Below, in pieces: positions 1 through 7,249 of a stretch of 19,026 bases of DNA. Source of the stretch: Methanomassiliicoccaceae archaeon (GTDB lineage Archaea; Thermoplasmatota; Thermoplasmata; Methanomassiliicoccales; Methanomethylophilaceae); contig WRNI01000003.1 in NCBI GenBank assembly GCA_009776695.1, forward strand, positions 13,655 through 32,680. Direction: 5' to 3'. The notes below the pieces were generated by a model. It saw only the letters and a program-made list of their open reading frames with translations, searched no databases and was not told the DNA's origin. Position numbers and translations under genes: made by a program. Each line of letters opens with the position of its first letter. Position 1 is the stretch's first letter.

Positions 1-282
1 GCGGCCTTCGCCGCCAAAGATCTCACGGTATGCAGCGTGAACGGCGGAAAGCTTTTCGTATCATCAGGCGGCAATAAGATCAGCGAGATTGCCGCCGATG
101 GTATCGAGATATCGCACATCGGAAATGAATGGAATGACGTTATGATGGTATCCGACGGTTATCCGGCGCCGGCCGATGAGATAAGCGATGATATGAAGGC
201 GCCGACGGGCGACCTGATAACGAAACGGGAACTGAGATCGCTCCCCGATGCGTCATCGCTGATACGCGCGCACCGCATCTGA
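1..282 (+). CDS. C-terminal part of a probable HAD-type (IIB-like) phosphatase, 5' end outside window
   Basis: Frame 1 is open from the first base and ends in TGA, giving 93 residues of a C-terminus. Residues 41-46 read GNEWND. Aligned by eye, the next 28 or so residues match, without gaps, the usual pattern after HAD motif IV (GDxxND, then a glycine/alanine-rich turn, then a helix and a short 'Ad-x-vT' strand). That suggests a Cof/IIB-type sugar or nucleotide phosphatase. The second position of the motif is Asn rather than Asp, so the metal site may be altered or the assignment wrong. A GTG at 37 could mimic a start, but the reading frame upstream of it is fully coding-like. No terminator is obvious after the stop, and the next gene is convergent. 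Identification is by motif memory only. Confidence 0.5.
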   Translation, partial: AAFAAKDLTVCSVNGGKLFVSSGGNKISEIAADGIEISHIGNEWNDVMMVSDGYPAPADEISDDMKAPTGDLITKRELRSLPDASSLIRAHRI

Positions 283-377
283 GCGATCATATCAGATACT
301 TCTGCAACGGGGCAGGGGCATTTCATAAAGCACAGAGTGAGACATCCTCATTGATCCCGCTCAAGCTCGCTCCCTAT

Positions 378-578
378 TCACAAACGTACAAGACGCATGT
401 GCCCCGGCACACCTTCCACAGGCACAAGCCTGAAACCCATCTTAAGCATCGAAATTTCGTTCTCTTTGCTTTTGCGCATCGAGTATTCAGAATATTCCTC
501 CGGCGACATGTCCTTCGTCTCCTCGTAGATCCTCTCGCGTATCTCATGAATTTCGCGCATCGCCGCGGGCTCAGACAT
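378..578 (-). CDS. Small antitoxin-like protein, no toxin partner beside it
   Basis: A 66-residue protein. The N-terminal half is a charged predicted helix (REIHEIRERIYEETKDMSPE) of the kind common in small antitoxins of archaea and cyanobacteria. The C-terminal half is more basic and hydrophobic and ends in arginine and leucine. The start is well supported: ATG at 578 is preceded at 5 bases by AGGTGAT (584-590), a good archaeal ribosome binding site, and a TATA-like TTATAAC lies at 618-625. The family similarity is to the helix only; I cannot name a Pfam family. Antitoxins of this type usually sit next to a RelE- or PIN-type toxin, but here the neighbours are adenylate kinase and the convergent phosphatase gene. 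It could be an orphan antitoxin or an unrelated small DNA- or RNA-binding protein. Confidence 0.7.
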   Translation of the reverse strand: MSEPAAMREIHEIRERIYEETKDMSPEEYSEYSMRKSKENEISMLKMGFRLVPVEGVPGHMRLVRL

Positions 579-583
579 ATTCT

Positions 584-625
584 ATCACCTGTGTCGGAGA
601 ACATATCTCCATCTTTTGTTATAAG
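584..625 (-). promoter_or_regulatory. Promoter and ribosome binding site of the small antitoxin-like gene
   Basis: On the minus strand, TTATAAC (618-625) lies about 26 bp before the expected mRNA start near 596. AGGTGAT (584-590) then sits 5 bases before ATG 578. The short leader would be about 17 bases. Confidence 0.5.
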
Positions 626-675
626 GCATCCTGAGAAAAACTTATTATTCAAATATCTTACCTATTATCATACAT

Positions 676-708
676 ATTATCTTGCGTATTTTCGATACGT
701 AAGATGGT
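676..708 (-). terminator. Long AT-rich hairpin downstream of adenylate kinase, possible terminator
   Basis: Bases 679-689 (ATCTTGCGTAT) pair with 695-705 (ATACGTAAGAT) around a 5-base loop, with a single G·T position. Wobble pairs and one A-T pair extend the stem to 676-708. It lies 57 bases past the adk stop, in an otherwise AT-rich spacer (about 630-690). The tract after it on the minus strand is A/T-rich but has no clean T run, so termination is only one reading. A protein-binding palindrome is another. Confidence 0.4.
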
Positions 709-764
709 TTCTGCGAACTGTGACCTCAATCTCCTTCGGACACGGGGAGGCATACATAAAAAGT

Positions 765-1388
765 TCAGAGCGAGGCCTCGATGGCCTCGTATATCTCGTT
801 TATGTCGCCGCTTCCGTCAATGTCCACGAGCTTTCCCTTTTTGTCATAATATTCGATCAGCGGGAATGTGTTCTCGCGGTAAACTTTCAGTCTTTCTCTT
901 ACGGTTCCTTCAGTATCGTCGCTCCTTTGGTAGAGCGCCGCACCGCATTTGTCGCATATCCCGTCCTTCATGGGCGGCTTGTACAGTAAGTGGAAGACAA
1001 CGTTGCAGTCAGGGCAGGAACGTCTCTTCGTAAGCCTGCTCACCAGTTCCTCATCGTCCACGTCCAGATTGATCACGTGGTCGATGTCAACGAACTCGCT
1101 TAACGCATCCGCTTGCTGCACCGTTCTGGGAAATCCGTCAAGAACGAAACCTTCCTTCAGGGACGTGATCTTTTCTCTCATAAGTCCTATGACCACATCG
1201 TCCGGAACGAGAGCGCCCTTGTCCATGTACTCCTTTGCCATCATGCCCAATGCCGTCTTGTCACGAACAGCCTCCCGTAACATATCGCCCGTGGACAGCC
1301 TGATAAGTCCGAGGTCGTCGTTCAGCTTTTCAGCCTGCGTACCCTTGCCCGATCCCGGAGGGCCGAGAAGAATGATCCTGAATCCCAT
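765..1388 (-). CDS. adk: Adenylate kinase (bacterial type, zinc LID)
   Basis: Catalyses ATP + AMP to 2 ADP in the cytoplasm. From ATG 1388 the protein is 207 residues. It has the P-loop GPPGSGKGT at 9-17, the AMP-binding STGDMLR at 32-38, the DGFPRT motif at 84-89, and a LID domain with four cysteines (125, 128, 145, 148) in two CxxC pairs that would bind zinc. This is the bacterial/Thermoplasmata-type enzyme, not the short archaeal AdkA. Start choice: family members begin directly before the P-loop strand, as here. An in-frame ATG at 1433 would add 15 residues; a GTATAC element 25 bp further upstream would make that a leaderless start. The codons of the extension (ATT, TGT, CGT) look unlike the gene, so I treat it as leader. 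Confidence 0.95.
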   Translation of the reverse strand: MGFRIILLGPPGSGKGTQAEKLNDDLGLIRLSTGDMLREAVRDKTALGMMAKEYMDKGALVPDDVVIGLMREKITSLKEGFVLDGFPRTVQQADALSEFVDIDHVINLDVDDEELVSRLTKRRSCPDCNVVFHLLYKPPMKDGICDKCGAALYQRSDDTEGTVRERLKVYRENTFPLIEYYDKKGKLVDIDGSGDINEIYEAIEASL

Positions 1389-1455
1389 AATATCGGAACG
1401 AATAATACAATCACAGTTTATGAATCTGTCCATGCTTTTTTTCCAAAGTATTCAG

Positions 1456-1493
1456 GTATACAAAAGAGGTGTTAAAAGTATAATTTAAAATAT
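1456..1493. promoter_or_regulatory. Divergent promoters of adk and the FAD-oxidase gene
   Basis: Reading left (minus strand), TTTTGTATAC around 1456-1465 is placed to start an adk transcript near 1433. Reading right (plus strand), TTTAAAATAT (1484-1493) is placed to start the oxidase transcript near 1514. Both are TATA-like sequences in the 90 bp or so between the divergent genes. BRE elements cannot be judged by eye. Confidence 0.5.
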
Positions 1494-1524
1494 CACACCA
1501 CAATAATGATGGCCGGTGGACCGT

Positions 1525-2955
1525 ATGGACAAAGGGATCGTTGAGAAAATCGAAAGAATAGTGGGAAAGGAAGGATATTCAACGGATATCGCGGACAGGT
1601 ATGCGTACGGTTTCGACGCGTCGATCTTTCACAATTCTCCCGATATAGTCATACAGCCCAGGACGACCGAGCAGGTGTCGGAGATAATGAAGATCGCCGA
1701 CGCCGGGAAGATACCCGTGGTGCCCAGGGGCGCCGGGACGGGATTATGCGGTTCCGCCGTCCCGATAAAAGGCGGTATCGTCCTCGATATGAGCAGGATG
1801 GACAAAATAAAAGAGATAAGCGTCGGTGACATGTGGTGCATCGTCGAAGCGGGATGCGTGTACAACGATGTGAACGCCGCGATCGGGAAATACGGATTTC
1901 AATTTCCTCCGTCGCCCGGGAGCGCCGAAGCCGCTCAGATAGGCGGCATGGTGGCTCTGAACGCATCGGGAATGAAAGCGGTGAAGTACGGCGCCACACG
2001 TGACTTTGTATTGGGTTTGACATTTGTCAAAGCGAACGGCGATATCGTTCATTCGGGAACAAAGACAATAAAGGACTCATCGGGATATCAGCTGGCAAGG
2101 CTGCTCGTCGGAAGCGAGGGGACGCTCGGTGTGATAACTGAAGTGATACTTAAAATGACGACAAAGCCGAAGGCCGCGGCGTCCGTCCTCGCGGCGTTCG
2201 ATTCACCGGAGGACGCGGGAAGGTGCGTTTCCGCGCTGATAGCGAAACCGCTGATACCGGCGGCATGCGAATTAATGGACCGCGTCAGTATCGAAGCTGT
2301 GAACACCGCTCTTAAGAATCCTCTGCCGGACTGCCAGGCATTGTGCATAATCGAGGTCGACGGGGAACCGGAGATAGTTGACAAAGAACTGAAAGTTGTG
2401 GAGGAAGTCGCAAAAAGTGTCGGTGCGACGCAGGTGACGGCAACCCATGACAAAGCGCTCATAGCAAAATGGTCAAATGCCCGCTCATCCGTGATGGTCG
2501 CCCTCAGCTCACTGAAACCCGGATATTCGTCGGTATCGCTCGCGGACGACATGGTCGTCCCAGTATCGAAGATACCGGACGCCGTGACCGCATATCAGAG
2601 CATAGCGAAGAAGTATGACGTTGTCATAGCGACGTACGGCCACGCCGCCGATGGTAACCTGCACACAAAGATGCTTCTTGACCCGCTGTCAGCGGACGAC
2701 TGGAAGCGCGGCGAGAAGGCGGTGAGCGAGATATTTGATGTTACCGTGGCGTTAGGCGGCAGCGTTACCGGAGAGCACGGCGTAGGGATATCAAAAGCAC
2801 CGGATTTCCAGAAAGAGAGGAGAACCGAACTGGAAACAATAAAAGCGATCAAGAAGGCGATGGACCCCAACAACATCCTCAATCCGGGAAAGCTGGAACA
2901 GTGGGAAGGCTCCATTCTGAGAAACCTGAGATACCCGTGCAAAGAGTTCATGTGA
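1525..2955 (+). CDS. FAD-binding oxidase, GlcD/D-lactate dehydrogenase family
   Basis: A 476-residue flavoprotein of the VAO/PCMH family, which oxidises 2-hydroxy acids such as glycolate or D-lactate. The FAD-binding half carries RGAGTGLCG near residues 68-76, PPSPGS near 130, and SEGTLGVITE near 200. The FAD-oxidase C half carries YGHAADGNLH, GEHGVG and, near the end, PNNILNPGK, all diagnostic. No transmembrane segment or Fe-S motif is fused. I chose ATG 1525 because GGTGG (1515-1519) lies 5 bases ahead; GTG 1516 is also possible as a leaderless start and would add 3 residues. The stop is one base from that of the convergent M50 gene. In Methanomassiliicoccales a GlcD-HdrD partnership in electron transfer has been suggested; no HdrD-like subunit is adjacent here, so the electron acceptor is open. 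Confidence 0.9.
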   Translation: MDKGIVEKIERIVGKEGYSTDIADRYAYGFDASIFHNSPDIVIQPRTTEQVSEIMKIADAGKIPVVPRGAGTGLCGSAVPIKGGIVLDMSRMDKIKEISVGDMWCIVEAGCVYNDVNAAIGKYGFQFPPSPGSAEAAQIGGMVALNASGMKAVKYGATRDFVLGLTFVKANGDIVHSGTKTIKDSSGYQLARLLVGSEGTLGVITEVILKMTTKPKAAASVLAAFDSPEDAGRCVSALIAKPLIPAACELMDRVSIEAVNTALKNPLPDCQALCIIEVDGEPEIVDKELKVVEEVAKSVGATQVTATHDKALIAKWSNARSSVMVALSSLKPGYSSVSLADDMVVPVSKIPDAVTAYQSIAKKYDVVIATYGHAADGNLHTKMLLDPLSADDWKRGEKAVSEIFDVTVALGGSVTGEHGVGISKAPDFQKERRTELETIKAIKKAMDPNNILNPGKLEQWEGSILRNLRYPCKEFM

Positions 2956-2956
2956 A

Positions 2957-3559
2957 TCAGAGGAACCATGCTGCGGCAAGCAAAGCAACGGCGGCCGCTA
3001 ACATCATGAGATAAACGTAAACATTCCACTTATACACCTTGGAACCGTCGAACGGCATTACCGGTATCATGTTGAACACGGCGAAGAATGCATTTATTGT
3101 TGCCATTATCCACAGTATCGATGATATGATACCGTCCGTCAGGAGGGCAAGCATCACGGATATCACACCTATGACGATATTCACAGCAGGACCGGCGGCG
3201 CTGATCTTCCCGTTCATTTCCGTGTTTATGTTCCCTCTTATGTAGACGACACCGGGCGCGGCGAATATTATGCCGAAGAACGACATGAACAATGCTATCA
3301 TCAATCCGAACGGGAACATACGGTATTCGGCCCATGCCCCGTAGCGCTGCGCCACGAACTTATGCGCCATCTCATGGGCGACGAAGCTCGCGCATACGAT
3401 GACGGCCGATATCCCGAGCAACGCGAACACGCCGATATCGCTGCCGCCGCGGTAGAACATTATTGTGAACGCGACCGAGAGCACAAGCACGGATATCGCT
3501 ATATGTCTCAGCTCAACGGAACTGTATCTTGCCCCCGCGGACGGATATATCGTTCTCAT
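2957..3559 (-). CDS. M50-family (site-2 protease-like) integral membrane metalloprotease
   Basis: A 200-residue polytopic protein with five or so hydrophobic segments. The zinc motif HEMAHK lies at residues 62-67, in a membrane helix, followed by the family's FAAPGAVY-like stretch (FAAPGVVYI) and AAGPAVN. The second metal motif NMIPVMPFDGSK supplies the conserved Asp-Gly. This is the short archaeal M50 form without CBS or PDZ domains. Its substrate is unknown; family members cleave membrane-embedded segments or act in membrane-protein quality control. The start is ATG 3559. A GTG at 3568 in the same frame adds three residues and is nearly as likely. It is tail-to-tail with the FAD oxidase and divergent from the PAPS-reductase-like gene (3560-3636). 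Confidence 0.88.
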   Translation of the reverse strand: MRTIYPSAGARYSSVELRHIAISVLVLSVAFTIMFYRGGSDIGVFALLGISAVIVCASFVAHEMAHKFVAQRYGAWAEYRMFPFGLMIALFMSFFGIIFAAPGVVYIRGNINTEMNGKISAAGPAVNIVIGVISVMLALLTDGIISSILWIMATINAFFAVFNMIPVMPFDGSKVYKWNVYVYLMMLAAAVALLAAAWFL

Positions 3560-3608
3560 ATGCTTCACACGCGGTCACTTGATTTCATTCTGAGTAATAA
3601 AACAATCC

Positions 3609-3617
3609 ATAAATATT
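3609..3617 (+). promoter_or_regulatory. TATA box positioned for a leaderless GTG start at 3637
   Basis: ATAAATATT is centred about 25 bp before GTG 3637. No ribosome binding site precedes any candidate start, so a leaderless transcript best fixes the start of the gene downstream. Confidence 0.5.
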
Positions 3618-3636
3618 GATACCAACATGGCAAACG

Positions 3637-5529
3637 GTGGCTCAGGAGAACATATCGCACGGAAAAGTGATAAAAAGATGGTGCGACAGGTGCGGAACGC
3701 TGATCATGGGCGAAACGTGCGTATCATGCTCATCGCCGCCCAGAGAGTTCATCATCAACAGCCCCGGCGACATACGGCCGTGCATGGACGGCGGACATTC
3801 GTCGCTTACATCACTTTTCAGAAAGCATTTCGGAACATCGTCGATCATCGACGGAAGGATGGTGTTCTTCAACAAGATACCGGGCGATGACAGAACGGAC
3901 GAAGTTATAGCGAACGGCGCCGTGATCGCTGTTCTCAGATATGACATAGAACGCAAATGTTTAGCGTTAGAATTAAGACAGGCCGGCGCCGAACTGCTGG
4001 CACCGGAAGCGGATAAGAACATCATCACCATAGGAAACGTTACGGGGCATCTCAAAGGAAAGAACATCCCCGGAAAGGATATCGTAAGCGTCACCGGGGA
4101 TTTCAACGAAGGCGATCCGCTGATAATAAAAAAAGGCAGAAAGATCGGCCACGGTATCGCTCTCACGGACAGCGAAAATATCAGAGAAGCGGAGAAGGCC
4201 GTAAAGGTGCGCGACCTCGCCGTCCCGTCAGGAACGGTGCTGTCCCCGGCGTCGGACAGAAGGACGTTCGTCAACGCCAACATACTGTACCTGAAAGAAA
4301 TGGAGAGCGCCGCCGCCGGTGAAATAAGATCGTTCGTGAAAAAAAGGAAGGAGAAGGTGACAGTCTCCTTCTCAGGAGGGAAGGATTCGCTTGCCGCTCT
4401 CGGAGTGACGATGAACGTGACAGAACCGGAATTGCTGTTCGTGAACACCGGCATAGAATTTCCCGAGACGGTGAACTACGTCCGCGAATTCTCAAGATCG
4501 ATGAAATTAAAATTGCATGAGGCGGACGCCGGCACCGCGTTCCGTGATAACGTAGATACATTCGGCCCGCCCGCAAAGGATTTCAGATGGTGCTGCAAAG
4601 TATGCAAGCTGGCGCCCGCCGCAGAGCTCATAGAAAAAAAGTTCCCCAAAGGTACGATAACCGTTGAAGGGAACAGGGCACTGGAATCATTCTCCCGCTC
4701 GAGAACGGAATTCGTCTCCGACAATCCGTTCGTCCCCGGTCAGATAACGCTGAATCCAATAAGAAAGTGGACCGCCGCGGACGTATGGGCGTATATCTGG
4801 ATGAAACGGCTTTCTTATAACCGGCTGTACGAGAACGATATGGAACGCATAGGATGCTATCTGTGCGCATCATGTCTCGCCGGCGAATGGGACATCACTG
4901 AACGGACGCATCCTGAGATGCATAAAGAATGGGATTCGTATCTCAGGGAATATGCATCGGAGCATGGGCTCCCGAATGAATACGTTGACATGGGATTCTG
5001 GAGATGGAAGGTGCTTCCGCCCAAAATGATCAGGCTGGCTGAGGACATTAACGTTAAGATATCGCCGAAGGCGCCGGGAAAGATGTCCGTGAGGATGCTG
5101 AAAGGTGCATCACCATGCGCCGCCGGCGGTTTCTCAATGGAAGCGGTCGTCTCGATACCGAGGTCGCGCGACTTCTCATGTGTCGCTGATGCGCTCCGCA
5201 CGATCGGCGACGTAAAATATTCCGATGAGTTTGAAATTGCGTTGCTGAGAACGAAAAAAGGAACGGCGAAGCTATTCGGAGGCGGTCAGGTATCGGTCAC
5301 ATCAGGGAATGCGGCGGACGCGGAACAGCTGTTCGAAAGATCTGTGAAGGCATTGCTGAGGTCGCAGTTGTGCACATCATGCGGAATATGCATGAAAAAG
5401 TGTCCCCGGAAGGCTATAGAGATAAAAGACGGACTGACCGTGAACCCGAGGAGATGCGACTCGTGCGGCAAATGCGAACGGTCGTGCATGGTCATTCATT
5501 ATTATGATAAGATGATGCGTTCGGGATAA
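3637..5529 (+). CDS. PAPS-reductase-like protein: zinc ribbon, PUA-like, PP-loop and 2[4Fe-4S] ferredoxin domains
   Basis: A 630-residue protein with four recognisable parts. First is a zinc ribbon with cysteines 16, 19, 28 and 31. Next, at roughly 85-195, is a PUA-like RNA-binding fold ending GRKIGHGIAL. Then comes an adenosine-phosphosulfate-reductase-like PP-loop ATPase domain with SGGKDS at 246-251. Last is a ferredoxin with CTSCGICMKKCP and CDSCGKCERSC. The PP-loop domain also has WCCKVC and, about 90 residues on, GCYLCASC; this CC...CxxC arrangement is the [4Fe-4S] ligand pattern of APS reductases. The catalytic C-terminal ECGxH of true APS/PAPS reductases is absent, and the PUA part suggests an RNA substrate, so sulfur transfer or tRNA thiolation is as likely as sulfate assimilation. 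Homologous architectures are known in methanogens. TTG 3616 is an alternative start. Confidence 0.85.
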   Translation: MAQENISHGKVIKRWCDRCGTLIMGETCVSCSSPPREFIINSPGDIRPCMDGGHSSLTSLFRKHFGTSSIIDGRMVFFNKIPGDDRTDEVIANGAVIAVLRYDIERKCLALELRQAGAELLAPEADKNIITIGNVTGHLKGKNIPGKDIVSVTGDFNEGDPLIIKKGRKIGHGIALTDSENIREAEKAVKVRDLAVPSGTVLSPASDRRTFVNANILYLKEMESAAAGEIRSFVKKRKEKVTVSFSGGKDSLAALGVTMNVTEPELLFVNTGIEFPETVNYVREFSRSMKLKLHEADAGTAFRDNVDTFGPPAKDFRWCCKVCKLAPAAELIEKKFPKGTITVEGNRALESFSRSRTEFVSDNPFVPGQITLNPIRKWTAADVWAYIWMKRLSYNRLYENDMERIGCYLCASCLAGEWDITERTHPEMHKEWDSYLREYASEHGLPNEYVDMGFWRWKVLPPKMIRLAEDINVKISPKAPGKMSVRMLKGASPCAAGGFSMEAVVSIPRSRDFSCVADALRTIGDVKYSDEFEIALLRTKKGTAKLFGGGQVSVTSGNAADAEQLFERSVKALLRSQLCTSCGICMKKCPRKAIEIKDGLTVNPRRCDSCGKCERSCMVIHYYDKMMRSG

Positions 5530-5532
5530 CAG

Positions 5533-5539
5533 TTATTAA
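5533..5539 (+). promoter_or_regulatory. TATA box for a leaderless start at 5562
   Basis: TTATTAA is centred 26 bp before ATG 5562, in the 32-base gap after the PAPS-reductase-like gene. No ribosome binding site is present, so this gene probably has its own leaderless transcript. Confidence 0.45.
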
Positions 5540-5561
5540 CGGACCGCGCTTAACCGTCCGT

Positions 5562-6290
5562 ATGGATATGAACATGGTCATCGCCGCGGCCATAGGCCTC
5601 GGCGCGGCGTTATTCCTTATGTACTTCGTTCTCAGGAAGTACACGTATCCCGCGGTGGAACAGCCATTCTTCAGCGACCCGTCGTTCTTCGGTCTTTTCA
5701 CCGTCGGCCTGATAGCGGGGACGGTGATATTCGCATTCTACACATTCTTCCAGGAGAGCTGGTCATCCATCCTCATCGCGATACTGTTCGCGATGGTCTT
5801 CGAGCTGGCGAAGCTTGTCGTCCTCAACCTGAAGAGATATCACGGCAAGTCGGACACGATGTTCTACGGTTTCGGTCTGGGCATAGGGATAGGCGGCGCG
5901 TTCGCCTTCGGTCTTATGTTCTACGTCTCGACATGGGCGGACGAGCTGCTGGAGAGCGGGATGGACATCGCGTCATGGATAGTTTTCGCGGTCATAGCCG
6001 TGCAGACGGTGATACTGCACTCGGCGACGGGAATGACCATAGGCGAGGGCATCGCAAGGCGAAGGCCTTTTGAGTTCCTCCTGCAGGCATTGATCATCAG
6101 CGTTGCATATCAGCTGCTGATGTCGCAGGTGTTCGCCGGGAATTCCGAGCTGACGATATACGCGTTCCTCATACTTTCGTTCCTTCTCTCCGTCGGATAT
6201 TTCTACAAGACGGTGTACATGAGGCTTCCGGGAGTGATAAGGGAAGTGCTCAGAGCGGAGGGCAAGAGCAGGAAGGACATCCCGCGCTGA
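5562..6290 (+). CDS. Polytopic membrane protein with PrsW-like protease motifs (degenerate)
   Basis: 242 residues with about seven hydrophobic segments (roughly 4-24, 42-62, 66-90, 102-122, 134-152, 168-185, 195-212) and a basic cytoplasmic tail. Three stretches match in order the three motifs of PrsW-type intramembrane proteases. FELAK near residue 85 stands in place of EExxK. A glycine-rich FYGFGLGIGIGGAF follows. ILHSATGMTIGEG stands in place of HxxxTxxxG. The first glutamate of EExxK is replaced by Phe, and the acidic residue usually after the glycine-rich helix is missing, so activity is doubtful. YhfC-type membrane proteins are an alternative family. Several ATGs cluster at 5562-5576; the first is chosen from the TATA spacing. 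It is convergent with the zinc-ribbon gene, whose stop begins at the next base. Confidence 0.6.
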   Translation: MDMNMVIAAAIGLGAALFLMYFVLRKYTYPAVEQPFFSDPSFFGLFTVGLIAGTVIFAFYTFFQESWSSILIAILFAMVFELAKLVVLNLKRYHGKSDTMFYGFGLGIGIGGAFAFGLMFYVSTWADELLESGMDIASWIVFAVIAVQTVILHSATGMTIGEGIARRRPFEFLLQALIISVAYQLLMSQVFAGNSELTIYAFLILSFLLSVGYFYKTVYMRLPGVIREVLRAEGKSRKDIPR

Positions 6291-6731
6291 TCATACCGCT
6301 TTATATCTTTCATATTCAGTTTCGATGATGATATCGCCGGATATCATCATCTTCATCATCTTTTTTCCTTCGCCGGGAAAAAGTTCTTCGATATCGTCCT
6401 GAGTGAACGTTCCTTTGATCTTTGTGAGACCTTCAGCCAGAACGATGAGCTTTTCTGCATTTCCGGTTGTGTGCTCGTACTCGTAAACAAGCGTTGACAG
6501 AGGATCGGGATCGTTCGTACTTTTCTTCCTGGGCTCAGGATATTTTGACGAGTCGATATTCTCAAAAACTTCTCTGACGGCGCTCTGATCGGCGTCGGTG
6601 AAGAGTATTGTCATTTTATCGATGTGAGACACGGCGCTGCAGTAAGGGCATGCCGTCGTCTCCGCCGAAAGATCGGCGATGCGTTTCCGTTCACATTTCT
6701 TGCATATCACAATGCCGTACATATCATTCAT
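6291..6731 (-). CDS. Zinc-ribbon protein with C-terminal helical (winged-helix-like) region
   Basis: 146 residues. The N-terminus has CxxC pairs at 10/13 and 28/31, a rubredoxin-like zinc ribbon of the archaeal 'MYG(V/I)-x-C-x-x-C' kind. A charged linker follows, then about 55 residues (90-146) that look like a small helical domain ending in a beta hairpin, as in winged helices. The family resembles DUF1922/DUF5817-type archaeal proteins, though I cannot name it firmly. The start is either ATG 6731, overlapping the arginine decarboxylase stop by 8 bases, or ATG 6722, one base after that stop. Both imply translation coupled to the upstream gene. A nucleic-acid-binding or regulatory role is inferred only from the fold. 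Confidence 0.75.
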   Translation of the reverse strand: MNDMYGIVICKKCERKRIADLSAETTACPYCSAVSHIDKMTILFTDADQSAVREVFENIDSSKYPEPRKKSTNDPDPLSTLVYEYEHTTGNAEKLIVLAEGLTKIKGTFTQDDIEELFPGEGKKMMKMMISGDIIIETEYERYKAV

Positions 6732-7197
6732 ATCCGGTGAACACCAAAGCGGCGGCGCATGCGCCGTAGTGCCCCTTCGGGACGGTCAGCTCTTCCGTCA
6801 GGATTTTTATGTCACGAAGCTCAACGCCGCGGCTTTCCGCTATCTCGTTCATTTTTTTGATAAGCGTTTCAGCGAGCTCGGTCTTCGGACCGTGCGCCCG
6901 GCCTTCCGCCACGTAACCGCCGCTGCCGTCCTTCCTGAATGCGTATGCGATGCCTGCCGATATCGTTTCATTATCGGAACCGCGTATCTGCGCAAGGACG
7001 CAGTGCGTCACGGCGCCCATGGGCATTTCTTTAGCGTTAACTTCCTTCGCTCCGGCGGGTATGACGGACGACACGGGGACCAGGTTCTGTTCGCCTATGC
7101 CCATCTTTATCAGAGCTTTATCGAATGCGTTCAGATCTGACACGGCGCTTACAGCGCTCGCGGACGCGACAAAGAACTCATTGGGTATCAGACGCAT
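6724..7197 (-). CDS. pdaD: Pyruvoyl-dependent arginine decarboxylase
   Basis: Converts arginine to agmatine for polyamine synthesis, and in archaea also for agmatidine in tRNA-Ile2. The 157-residue proenzyme carries VSSVIP at 42-47. By family precedent it self-cleaves between Ser43 and Ser44, making a beta chain and an alpha chain whose N-terminus becomes the pyruvoyl group. LNAFDKAL, the PMGA stretch, the ETISAGIAYA strand and the AACAAALVF C-terminus all match the family, and the length is normal. ATG 7197 has no ribosome binding site but lies 25 bp from a TTAAA element (7221-7225), fitting a leaderless mRNA. The zinc-ribbon gene follows with overlapping ends. Confidence 0.93.
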   Translation of the reverse strand: MRLIPNEFFVASASAVSAVSDLNAFDKALIKMGIGEQNLVPVSSVIPAGAKEVNAKEMPMGAVTHCVLAQIRGSDNETISAGIAYAFRKDGSGGYVAEGRAHGPKTELAETLIKKMNEIAESRGVELRDIKILTEELTVPKGHYGACAAALVFTGYE

Positions 7198-7218
7198 GAC
7201 AACGCCATCACAGCCGCA

Positions 7219-7226
7219 GATTTAAC
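7219..7226 (-). promoter_or_regulatory. TATA box for leaderless pdaD
   Basis: On the minus strand GTTAAATC is centred 25 bp before the ATG of the arginine decarboxylase gene, which lacks a ribosome binding site. It lies in the 52-base gap after the HEPN gene. Confidence 0.45.
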
Positions 7227-7249
7227 GTTTGCCGCCGTCAGCAGTATCT

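Noticed and set aside
351..989. 212-codon plus-strand open frame over the antitoxin-like and adk genes
   Set aside because: It is antisense to both genes and crosses an AT-rich spacer. It has no ribosome binding site or motif.
1389..1433. 15-residue N-terminal extension of adenylate kinase
   Set aside because: Family members start at the P-loop strand and the codons are unlike the gene. The upstream TATA spacing keeps the possibility open.
3627..3890. Alternative open frame starting at ATG 3627
   Set aside because: It is a shifted frame inside the PAPS-reductase-like gene, which has the zinc-ribbon cysteines in the other frame.
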